DNA from: Portibacter lacus
Lineage (GTDB): Bacteria > Bacteroidota > Bacteroidia > Chitinophagales > Saprospiraceae
Reading direction: 5' to 3'
Assembly (NCBI RefSeq): GCF_021533215.1
Contig: NZ_JAJNKA010000022.1
Location: forward strand, 1 to 42,845
Length of the DNA: 42,845 bases
The notes under the pieces were generated by a model. It saw only the letters and a list, made by a program, of their open reading frames with translations. It made no database searches and had not been told where the DNA came from. The first letter of the stretch is position 1. Each line of letters begins with the position of its first letter. The translations under genes and the position numbers were made by a program. Shown here piece by piece: positions 34,582 through 41,154 of the stretch.

Positions 34582-34728
34582 ATGGACAGCACTGAAATAG
34601 TTCCATATGAATTAGGTCATAACCAATCAAAAATTGATGATCAAACCGTTTGGTTAAGCCAAGATCGAATGGTTGATCTTTTCAATAATACTAAACAGAA
34701 TATCAGGTTCTTCCTGAATGTGAATTAA
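34582..34728 (+). pseudogene. RhuM-family protein, N-terminal fragment
   Basis: A 48-codon frame reads MDSTEIVPYELGHNQSKIDD, then QTVWLSQDRMVDLFNNTKQN, matching the E-T-V-W-L-(T/S)-Q-x-x-M-x-x-L-F-x-x-T-K-Q-N signature that opens RhuM-type proteins. It stops right after at 34,726-34,728; the remaining 250 or so residues of the family are absent. It lies between attC-like site 12 and the serine-hydrolase gene. Confidence 0.7.
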
Positions 34729-34844
34729 TCATTGTCCTAAAGTTATACATATGAAGCAATACGTATAATGGATTATAAGTTCTTCAACACTGTTTTCATT
34801 AACGCTATTAATTCATAAGTTTATACCCATTAAACATTAAAACG

Positions 34845-36017
34845 ATGAAAACAACTCTAAGTAAAACCAAATCACTAACCTTTTCCATTCTATTTGCAAT
34901 TGTTCTAATTGGTTGTAACCCACAAAATAAAGACAAAGAGTCTATCATTGACCTTCAAAAAGGAAGTTCCCAGAATGTCCATTCCGCTGTGATTGATTCT
35001 ATTCATTCAGAAATAAAGCACGGGGAATATGGACTAATTGACCGCTTTATGCTCATACAAAATGAAGAGTTATTGGCAGATTATGCATACGAACAGGACT
35101 ATGAAACCATTGTTCAGAAATATGACACAACCAATCGTCAATACAATTTCAACAATACGAGTTGGCACCCTTACTACAAGAAAAGTGAATTGCACACCCT
35201 TCAATCTGTAACCAAAAGTATCACCTCAATTCTTCTCGGTATTGCGTTGGATTTGAATGAAGAATACGATGTAAGCGACAAAGCAATGCCTTTGTTGACC
35301 GGCTATAATACATCCTTTCCCGATACACGAAAACAAAATATAACGATAGAGGATTTGCTGACCATGAGAAGTGGATTACAATGGAATGAAGAAACTGATC
35401 ATAATGACAATACTAATGACTGTTTTATACTAGAATCAAGTGACAACTGGGTAGAATATGTATTGAGTAAACCTATGGATACCATGCCAGGAACCCAATT
35501 TGTGTATAATGGTGGAGCAACTGTGCTGCTAGGAGAAATCATTAGAACCATCACAGGCAAACGAATAGACGCTTGGGCAGAAGAAAAATTATTTGAGCCA
35601 CTCGGCATTACCGAATACTATTGGAAAGAAACGCCTAATGGAGAAATTGATACAGAAGGAGGTTTGTATCTTAAGGCAGAAGACTTGGCTAAAATTGGTA
35701 CGTTAATGCTGAATGACGGAAAATGGAATGGAGAACAAATTGTTTCTGAAAGCTGGGTTAAAGTTTCGACCAGCCCGGTTGTCCATGCTAACGACAAAAG
35801 CAAAAGAGGATATGGTTATCAATGGTGGGTTCCTGAACATTCAGAAGGGGAAAGTAAAATTTATGGAGGAAACGGATATGGAGGACAGTATGTAATGGTA
35901 TCACCTGAATACAATTTAATCATCGTCTTTAACGGCTGGAATATAAATGATAAACCAGAAAAATCAACATGGAGAGTTTTGCAAGACAGAATAATTCCTA
36001 TACTTAAGAATAAGTAA
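34845..36017 (+). CDS. Serine-hydrolase lipoprotein (beta-lactamase family)
   Basis: 390 aa. Lipobox LIG-C with Cys24. S-x-x-K at Ser121-Lys124 (LQSVTKSITS), a YNGGATVLLGEI second motif (Tyr of Y-x-N/G), and YGGNGYGGQYVMVSPEYNLI as third-strand region. Typical of the COG1680 branch with the TMRSGLQW phrase. Periplasmic or outer-membrane-anchored esterase/peptidase of unknown substrate. It is followed after 3 bases by repeat copy B; its last 195 bases plus the repeat have been copied to 39,221-39,549 with few changes, so this gene and its repeat behaved as one mobile unit. Confidence 0.85.
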   Translation: MKTTLSKTKSLTFSILFAIVLIGCNPQNKDKESIIDLQKGSSQNVHSAVIDSIHSEIKHGEYGLIDRFMLIQNEELLADYAYEQDYETIVQKYDTTNRQYNFNNTSWHPYYKKSELHTLQSVTKSITSILLGIALDLNEEYDVSDKAMPLLTGYNTSFPDTRKQNITIEDLLTMRSGLQWNEETDHNDNTNDCFILESSDNWVEYVLSKPMDTMPGTQFVYNGGATVLLGEIIRTITGKRIDAWAEEKLFEPLGITEYYWKETPNGEIDTEGGLYLKAEDLAKIGTLMLNDGKWNGEQIVSESWVKVSTSPVVHANDKSKRGYGYQWWVPEHSEGESKIYGGNGYGGQYVMVSPEYNLIIVFNGWNINDKPEKSTWRVLQDRIIPILKNK

Positions 36018-36020
36018 GAT

Positions 36021-36148
36021 AGATTTTTTTAATGGTCAATGTTTTAAGGGCGATTTATAACTTAGCTTATGGACACAATCAGATTTATAGAAGTATTGAG
36101 AAAGTAGGGTGTTTTATATTAAATTGTGGGTAGATGAGTGAGTTGTGG
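36021..36148 (+). repeat. attC-like site 13 (125-bp repeat, copy B)
   Basis: Second near-identical copy. First box TTATAAC (36,055-36,061), closing box GTTGTGG (36,142-36,148). The inner pair is GGACACAAT (36,071-36,079) with ATTGTGGG (36,123-36,130). It begins 3 bases after the serine-hydrolase stop and ends just before the 3' end of the SRPBCC gene. Confidence 0.65.
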
Positions 36149-36152
36149 GTAA

Positions 36153-36596
36153 TTAAGACAAATGTGGCATTCCTTTTCCAGTTTCAACAAAACTTTTGAG
36201 ACTTTGAGTAACAAACCTTTCCCAAGCAGGCCAACATATTTCGTAACAATTTAATTCTGGAACGAGTCCATTATGAGCAAAATTTAAAATGGTTTCATTT
36301 TGACTTTTCTCTTCCAAATTCCATTCAACGTTTGTTCCAATCCATTCCCCTTCAATTCCATCATAACCAGTATGAATATGCTTTGCATCAATACATTGCC
36401 AAACAATTCTCGAATTCGACTTAAATTCTAAAATTTTAAATTTCCAAAAAGTTTTATCAAAACTTGTCGTAAACTCATCATCTAATTTTGATACGACAGA
36501 ATTGGTGTTACCCCACCATTCTTGAACTGATTGGGTTATTGCATTAAATATAGCTTCTGAACTTGCTTTAATTGAAACACTTGTTGCATAAGACAT
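36153..36596 (-). CDS. SRPBCC/AHSA1-like (START-fold) protein
   Basis: 147 aa, cytoplasmic. Opening TSVSIKASSEAIFNAITQSV, then QEWWGNTNSVVSKLDDEFTT, middle IEGEWIGTNVEWNLEEKSQN, closing WERFVTQSLKSFVETGKGMP with the terminal helix: the AHSA1-type START fold. The usual role is hydrophobic ligand binding or stress response; ligand unknown. Divergent from an HxlR gene, with a strong palindrome between; the pair plus site 14 form one cassette-like unit, unusual in that the enzyme gene is on the - strand. Confidence 0.8.
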   Translation of the reverse strand: MSYATSVSIKASSEAIFNAITQSVQEWWGNTNSVVSKLDDEFTTSFDKTFWKFKILEFKSNSRIVWQCIDAKHIHTGYDGIEGEWIGTNVEWNLEEKSQNETILNFAHNGLVPELNCYEICWPAWERFVTQSLKSFVETGKGMPHLS

Positions 36597-36612
36597 AGAT
36601 TTTATTTTTAAT

Positions 36613-36669
36613 TAGCACTTGCATTTTACAAGTGCTAATATATAAAAGAACTTTTATTATGCAAGTGCT
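36613..36669. promoter_or_regulatory. Palindromic operator candidate (HxlR)
   Basis: TAGCACTTG (36,613-36,621) and CAAGTGCTA (36,629-36,637) form a perfect 9+9 palindrome with a 7-base centre, and a half-site GCAAGTGCT recurs at 36,661-36,669. This is the only intergenic space between the divergent SRPBCC and HxlR genes. Confidence 0.6.
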
Positions 36670-36687
36670 TTTTTGTAACTTTGAAAA

Positions 36688-37107
36688 ATGGAAGGACAAA
36701 AAAGAAGGTCAGATTGCCCAATAACATTATCTCTGGACATTTTCGGAGATAAATGGACTCTGTTAATTCTGCGCGATTTTATTTTTTTTGACAATCGGCA
36801 CTTCAATCAATTGGTGAGTATAGAAAGTATATCAACAAATATTCTTACAGATAGACTTAATAGACTCTTAAAAAACGGAATTATTAAAAAAGAAGTTGAT
36901 TTAAATAATAGGTCTGCCTATTTGTATTCCTTGACAAAAAAAGGTCTTGACCTTGTTCCTATTGTTATGGATATATATCGTTGGGGTGCCAAGTATACCG
37001 AAAAGAATAATGCGGAAAAGGGTTTCAAAAAGAAGATAGATTCTGATTACGATAAAACAGTTGAAGAAATAAAAAATAGATTAATAACTACCCACAACAT
37101 TGCATGA
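36688..37107 (+). CDS. HxlR-family winged-helix regulator
   Basis: 139 aa. RRSDCPITLSLDIFGDKWTL then LLILRDFIFFDNRHFNQLVS carry the HxlR signature, with Cys near residue 10. SISTNILTDRLNRLLKNGII is the recognition region and YLYSLTKKGLDLVPI the wing. It probably represses the divergent SRPBCC gene and itself through the TAGCACTTG palindrome. Its last codons lie inside attC-like site 14 (stop TGA at 37,105-37,107). Confidence 0.9.
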   Translation: MEGQKRRSDCPITLSLDIFGDKWTLLILRDFIFFDNRHFNQLVSIESISTNILTDRLNRLLKNGIIKKEVDLNNRSAYLYSLTKKGLDLVPIVMDIYRWGAKYTEKNNAEKGFKKKIDSDYDKTVEEIKNRLITTHNIA

Positions 37108-37161
37108 CCATGCCAGAGTCAGCTATCGCTCGACTCCGTCAGGTATGCTTTTCCGTTATAC
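37092..37161 (+). other. attC-like site 14
   Basis: First box CCACAAC (37,092-37,098), closing box GTTATAC (37,155-37,161). GCATGACCATGCCAGAGTC (37,102-37,120) pairs with GACTCCGTCAGGTATGC (37,132-37,148) with two bulges; the loop is AGCTATCGCTC, sharing GCTATCGCT with sites 9 and 15. The site overlaps the 3' end of the HxlR gene. Confidence 0.65.
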
Positions 37162-37187
37162 TGCTTTTTCGAACCGAATCCAGATAA

Positions 37188-37784
37188 TTACAAATTATTC
37201 ATTAAATCATTTAAAAAAGTACTGTACTTATCCAATTCAAAAGGAACATCTGCATTTTTTTCCATATCGTGAAAATGATGTGTTGCTAATAATTCCATTC
37301 CTGTAAATGCATTCATTCTGTGAAATCCAAACATAACACCTTCATCTACACTTTTTTGATTAAAAAATTCATTTTCTAATGTAAATGCGGTTTTGGGTGC
37401 ATTCCAACTTGTAGTAAGTATATATTTCTTTCCGTGCATTAAACCACCAGTTCCATAATTGATGTTTGGATTTTTTCTACTTCTTCCGTCACTTACATAA
37501 ATTCCATTTTGATGACCTTCCGTAAAAACTTCATCTATATATTTTTTAAACCCAAAAGGTAATTGAAACCACCAAATTGGAGTATGATAAATCACTATAT
37601 CTGCCCACTTAAATTTTTCTACTTCTTCTTTTACCTCATAATTTTCACCTACTTGAGTAAATTTTACTTCAAATTCTTCAAGCTTATCAAAATATGAAAT
37701 AGTATTAGTGAAAAGTGTTTCATTAAATCTTCCACCAGAATGCGCAAATGGATGACTTCCATTAATTATAAATATTTTTTTCAT
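37188..37784 (-). CDS. mdaB: MdaB-like NAD(P)H-dependent quinone oxidoreductase
   Basis: 198 aa. Flavodoxin-like start KKIFIINGSHPFAHSGGRFN, DIVIYHTPIWWFQLPFGFKK (FAD-side strand and helix with the PIWWF phrase), and YILTTSWNAPKTAF as third strand. These match modulator-of-drug-activity B and related quinone reductases, which reduce quinones with two electrons and protect against oxidative stress. Divergent from a LysR-type gene across 93 bases, the usual arrangement for such pairs. Its 3' end faces attC-like site 14. Confidence 0.85.
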   Translation of the reverse strand: MKKIFIINGSHPFAHSGGRFNETLFTNTISYFDKLEEFEVKFTQVGENYEVKEEVEKFKWADIVIYHTPIWWFQLPFGFKKYIDEVFTEGHQNGIYVSDGRSRKNPNINYGTGGLMHGKKYILTTSWNAPKTAFTLENEFFNQKSVDEGVMFGFHRMNAFTGMELLATHHFHDMEKNADVPFELDKYSTFLNDLMNNL

Positions 37785-37817
37785 TTGTCTCTTATTTTAT
37801 TTGAGGCAAAATTATAG

Positions 37818-37860
37818 CAATATTTATTATTGTAAAAATAATACAAATCATACCTTTGTA
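37818..37860 (+). promoter_or_regulatory. Promoter and LysR-type dyads
   Basis: CAATA-N5-TATTG (37,818-37,832) and TACAAA-N7-TTTGTA (37,842-37,860) lie between the divergent mdaB and LysR genes. TACCTTTG (37,851-37,858) with TTG 18 bases upstream fits the Bacteroidota promoter form and points at the LysR gene (start 37,878). Confidence 0.5.
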
Positions 37861-37877
37861 TAAATATTTTAATAGCT

Positions 37878-38777
37878 ATGGTGAATTTAGAATGGTACAG
37901 AACATTTAAAGAAATATATGAAAACGGAACTTTAACTAAAGCTTCTATTGCTTTATATGCTTCCCAACCCGGAGTTAGTGTACACTTGAATGCACTGGAA
38001 GCTTATGTTGGCAAAAAACTATTTGAACGTACTTCGAGAAAAATGATTCCAACAGAAGACGGGAAATTTTTATATGAATATATTATTGAATCTTTAGAAA
38101 AGCTTGAAATAGCAGAACAGCATTTTAAGAAAACAACACAAGAAAAAAATCCATCTCTCAACATTGGAATGTGTTCTGAAATGTTTCAACTTATTATTGA
38201 GCCCGAAATTCCCAAACTAGACTTTGACCTAGTAGCTAGATTTGGCGCACATACGGATTTAATAAAAGACCTAAACAATGGCATTTTGGATTTAGTAATA
38301 ACACCTAAAAGACAGAATGAAAAAAAATCACTAGTTGAGTATACTCCGTTTTCCAAAGAAAGAATCGTTTTAATAGCAGGAAATAAAACGAATATAACTA
38401 AAATACAAAAACACATTAAATCGAAAAATTTAAGGAATTTGGAAGACGAACTACTTCAAAATGTTTGGTATAGTTCATCAAACGAAATGGAACATTTCAG
38501 ACGTTTTTGGTTTGAGAATTTTAATAAGAAACCCGCTTTCAAGCCAAACTATATTTTACCGAATATTACTTCTATTATAAGATGTTTAAACAATGGAAAC
38601 GGTCTTGCATTAGTTCCAGATTTTTTATGTCAAGAGCAAATTTTAAGAAACCAAATAACTTTAGTTTGGGAAGGAAAAGTAAAAACGGAAAATACCTTAT
38701 ATTTTGCATCAAGAACAGATTTGAAATACAAAAAAGAATTAGATACAATTAAGAATATTTTTACATCAAAAATGTAA
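37878..38777 (+). CDS. LysR-family transcriptional regulator
   Basis: 299 aa. Residues 1-60 are a winged HTH: VNLEWYRTFKEIYENGTLTK, SIALYASQPGVSVHLNALEA, and the KLFERTSRKM end. Residues about 90-295 are the periplasmic-binding-like effector domain (LNIGMCSEMF..., LIKDLNNGILDLVITPKRQN). It probably controls the divergent mdaB-like gene in response to a redox-active or quinone ligand, which is inference from the pairing. A TAnnTTTG promoter lies 20 bases upstream. Confidence 0.9.
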   Translation: MVNLEWYRTFKEIYENGTLTKASIALYASQPGVSVHLNALEAYVGKKLFERTSRKMIPTEDGKFLYEYIIESLEKLEIAEQHFKKTTQEKNPSLNIGMCSEMFQLIIEPEIPKLDFDLVARFGAHTDLIKDLNNGILDLVITPKRQNEKKSLVEYTPFSKERIVLIAGNKTNITKIQKHIKSKNLRNLEDELLQNVWYSSSNEMEHFRRFWFENFNKKPAFKPNYILPNITSIIRCLNNGNGLALVPDFLCQEQILRNQITLVWEGKVKTENTLYFASRTDLKYKKELDTIKNIFTSKM

Positions 38778-38865
38778 TGAATGCAGTACAAGAAGCGATG
38801 AGAAAACCATAAATTTAAGATGACCTTGTGGGGCCGATTCGATATACTATAGAATAATAAATGAT

Positions 38866-38994
38866 ATGGTTGAAATTATGAATATAATTGGAAATCAAGA
38901 TTTCAAATCTGCTGCAGGCACAAAGTTTTTTGGCGGATTAAAAAATGAAATTGAAACCATATTAATTGAAATTGAACAAGAAATTAATAAATAA
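38866..38994 (+). pseudogene. DUF6090-like protein, C-terminal fragment
   Basis: A 42-codon frame reads IGNQDFKSAAGTKFFGGLKN, then EIETILIEIEQEINK, which I take to be the end of a DUF6090-like subfamily. It is followed by ATAACGAAAGCACAAC, the same tail that follows other DUF6090-like genes (7462, 34,426). No N-terminus or TM helix is present. Subfamily match is from memory and less certain than for the other fragments. Confidence 0.45.
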
Positions 38995-39220
38995 CGAAAG
39001 CACAACATCTTACATAAACAAGGGCTTGGTCAGTCGACCCTTGGAAATTCAGCAATATTTTCCATAGCCAGTTTTTATTTAGAGAGGTTCGTGACGAAAC
39101 GCGCCACAGTTCATTTACATAAACGCTAATGAGAATTCTTTTTACACTATCTACCTTTAAATAATGCGCTAACAAAATAGTAATAGTCCGTTATTTACCC
39201 ATGTGTGTTAAAAACTGACA

Positions 39221-39416
39221 ATGGTGGGTTCCTGAACACTCAGAAGGGAAAAGTAAAATTTATGGAGGAAACGGATATGGCGGACAGTATGTAATGGTAG
39301 CGCCTGAATACAATTTAATCATCGTCTTTAACGGCTGGAATATAAATGATAAACCAGAAAAATCAACATGGAGAGTTTTGCAAGACAGAATAATTCCTAT
39401 ACTTAAGAATAAGTAA
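39221..39416 (+). pseudogene. Duplicated 3' end of the serine-hydrolase gene
   Basis: Nearly identical to the last 195 bases of the gene at 34,845-36,017 (from ATGGTGGGTTCCTGAACA to the TAA stop), with only a few substitutions. The 5' 83% is missing. It is joined, with the same 3-base spacing, to repeat copy C, so the duplication covers gene end plus attC-like site. Confidence 0.9.
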
Positions 39417-39419
39417 GAT

Positions 39420-39549
39420 GGATTTTTTTAATGGTCAATGTTTTAATGGTCGACTAATAACTTAGCTTATGGACACAATTAGACTAGTAGAAGTATTGAG
39501 GAAGTTGGAGTGATTTATATTAAATTGTGGGTAGATGAGAGCGTTAGAC
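39420..39549 (+). repeat. attC-like site (125-bp repeat, copy C)
   Basis: Third near-identical copy. First box TAATAAC (39,455-39,461), closing box GTTAGAC (39,543-39,549), a full match to GTTRRRY. The inner pair GGACACAATT/AAATTGTGGG is intact. It follows the duplicated serine-hydrolase end and is 90 bases before the fic gene. Confidence 0.7.
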
Positions 39550-39568
39550 TTAATTGGATAATCACCAG

Positions 39569-39622
39569 CATGTACCAATATGCACCATCATGCATCAATG
39601 TGTACCAAATTTGCTATATTTG
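39569..39622 (+). promoter_or_regulatory. Four 10-bp tandem units and promoter of fic
   Basis: CATGTACCAA, TATGCACCAT, CATGCATCAA and TGTGTACCAA run without gaps from 39,569 to 39,608. A TATATTTG element (39,615-39,622) fits the Bacteroidota -7 box, 17 bases before the fic start. The units cover the -33 region, as an operator for phased regulator binding would; the Fic protein itself ends in a winged-helix domain. Confidence 0.6.
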
Positions 39623-39639
39623 TCGCATAAAGAATTAAC

Positions 39640-40725
39640 ATGGGACAAGGAGCACCATATAAATTATCCAAACTTCCTCCAGAAAGAGATAAAGTTGAAA
39701 CAATTAAAATATTAAGAAGTGCTGCAAAAGCATCTTTAGCCATTGCCGAACTTAAGGGAATAGCACAAACAATTCCCAATCAAAAGATGCTTATAAACGC
39801 TGTTGTTTTACAGGAAGCAAAAGACAGCTCTGAAATAGAGAATATAATTACAAGTACAGATGAGCTTTATGAGGCATTAACCTCCAACAAAACTCAAATT
39901 AAATCTGAAATAAAAGAGGTTGTCAATTATAGACGATCTATATTCCTTGGCTATGAAATTGTACAAAAACAAGGATTTATCAGAGTAAATGATATAATCA
40001 AAATCCAACAAGATCTTATCGAAAACAATGCAGGAATTAGTTCAACTCCAGGAACAGTTCTGAAAAATGATCAAACTGGTGAGGTAGTTTATACTCCTCC
40101 TCAGGACAAACAGGAGATTGAGGAATTATTAACAAATTTCATAAATCACTTCAACGAACCAGAGTCAGAATTATCACCCTTAATCAATCTCGCAATACTG
40201 CATTATCAATTCGAAAGCATACACCCTTTCTACGATGGAAATGGAAGAACTGGAAGAATTATGAATATCCTTTATCTGATACTAAACGATTTATTAGAGA
40301 TTCCTATCCTTTATTTAAGTTCTTATATCATTAAAAATAAAGGTGATTATTATCGACTTCTAAACGCTGTGAACAAGAGTGAAGAATGGGAAAATTGGAT
40401 TCTTTATATTTTAAAAGCAGTAGAAGTTACATCAAAACAAACAATTGCTCAAATCCAATCGATTCGAGAACTACTAAAATCAACAATTTCGCAAGTCAAA
40501 AAAAATGCTCCGAAAATCTATTCAAAAGAATTAGTTGAGAATATCTTTGAACAACCTTACACCAAAATTGAATATATCACGAGCAAATTAGGTGTTGAGC
40601 GAAAAGCCGCATCCAGATACTTGAGAAAACTAAAAGAAATTGGAATATTAGAAAGTAAAAAAGTTGGTAAAGAAGTCATATATATTAATAAAGAACTAAT
40701 TACCCTACTTAAGAAAAGTCACTAA
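39640..40725 (+). CDS. fic: Fic-domain AMP-transferase with winged-helix C-terminus
   Basis: 361 aa. The catalytic Fic motif HPFYDGNGRTGR is complete at residues 195-206 (His195). An N-terminal inhibitory helix motif (S/T)xxxE(G/N) is present at Ser63...Glu67-Asn68, so it is a class II self-inhibited Fic. The N-terminal Fic_N-like part (residues 1-90) and a C-terminal winged helix (residues about 300-355: EYITSKLGVERKAASRYLRK) are typical of the Fic/DOC plus HTH group. It transfers AMP to protein targets, unknown here. Single-gene unit between repeat copy C and site 15; the stop is 3 bases before the site. Confidence 0.9.
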   Translation: MGQGAPYKLSKLPPERDKVETIKILRSAAKASLAIAELKGIAQTIPNQKMLINAVVLQEAKDSSEIENIITSTDELYEALTSNKTQIKSEIKEVVNYRRSIFLGYEIVQKQGFIRVNDIIKIQQDLIENNAGISSTPGTVLKNDQTGEVVYTPPQDKQEIEELLTNFINHFNEPESELSPLINLAILHYQFESIHPFYDGNGRTGRIMNILYLILNDLLEIPILYLSSYIIKNKGDYYRLLNAVNKSEEWENWILYILKAVEVTSKQTIAQIQSIRELLKSTISQVKKNAPKIYSKELVENIFEQPYTKIEYITSKLGVERKAASRYLRKLKEIGILESKKVGKEVIYINKELITLLKKSH

Positions 40726-40794
40726 GTCTAACAGGATGCGATCTCGGAATACGCCGCTATCGCTTGTACTCAGGATGCAGCAGAGCCGTTAGCT
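40726..40794 (+). other. attC-like site 15
   Basis: The best-formed site: first box GTCTAAC (40,726-40,732; fits RYYYAAC exactly) and closing box GTTAGCT (40,788-40,794; one base off GTTRRRY). GCGATCTCGGAATAC pairs with GTACTCAGGATGC with bulges; the loop has GCTATCGCTT. Almost the same sequence as site 9, 9 kb upstream. Confidence 0.7.
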
Positions 40795-41154
40795 ATCCGT
40801 TGTTTTTTATAATAAATATAAGCCCTCTTCTGAAGAAGATTTATATTTCCCTTCTTAGGTCCGTATTGCCTGAATTTTCGGAATTTGGAAGTATTTCAGC
40901 CAAGCTGAATGAAGCTATTGTACCTTACTGTAGTTTAGCATTGGGGAGTTTCATGTCCGAGTTACCCGAAGGTAGTATTCACACAATCTTGTTGCATTTC
41001 TACTGGGTCGTTTTGAAGAAAGTATTTGATGAAGATAAACAGGAACTATATCATGAAAGCCAAATGTCGTCATCCAATTTGTTATTGAAGAGTTTTAGTA
41101 ATATTTGAGATAAATTTTATTTAAATTTAGACTCCACCAAAAAATCAAAAACAA
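40795..41154. other. Stretch after fic cassette without recognised gene
   Basis: A 114-codon frame (40,764-41,108) runs through it but begins inside the attC-like site and matches no family I know (LRSVLPEFSEFGSISAKLNE is its most protein-like part). It may be a 5'-truncated gene; I do not call it. Confidence 0.35.

Noticed and set aside
36676..36683. TAACTTTG as promoter of the HxlR gene at 36,688
   Set aside because: It lies only four bases before the start codon, so transcription would begin inside the gene.
39001..39200. A further attC-like site after the DUF6090-like C-terminal fragment
   Set aside because: It has the GCACAAC first box, but the repeated TTACATAAAC is a direct, not inverted, repeat and I could not build a stem.
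39569..39608. CRISPR or satellite repeat
   Set aside because: Four gapless 10-bp units without spacers upstream of a promoter fit an operator better.
40764..41108. A 114-codon reading frame after fic
   Set aside because: It starts inside the attC-like site, has no start context and matches no family I recognise.
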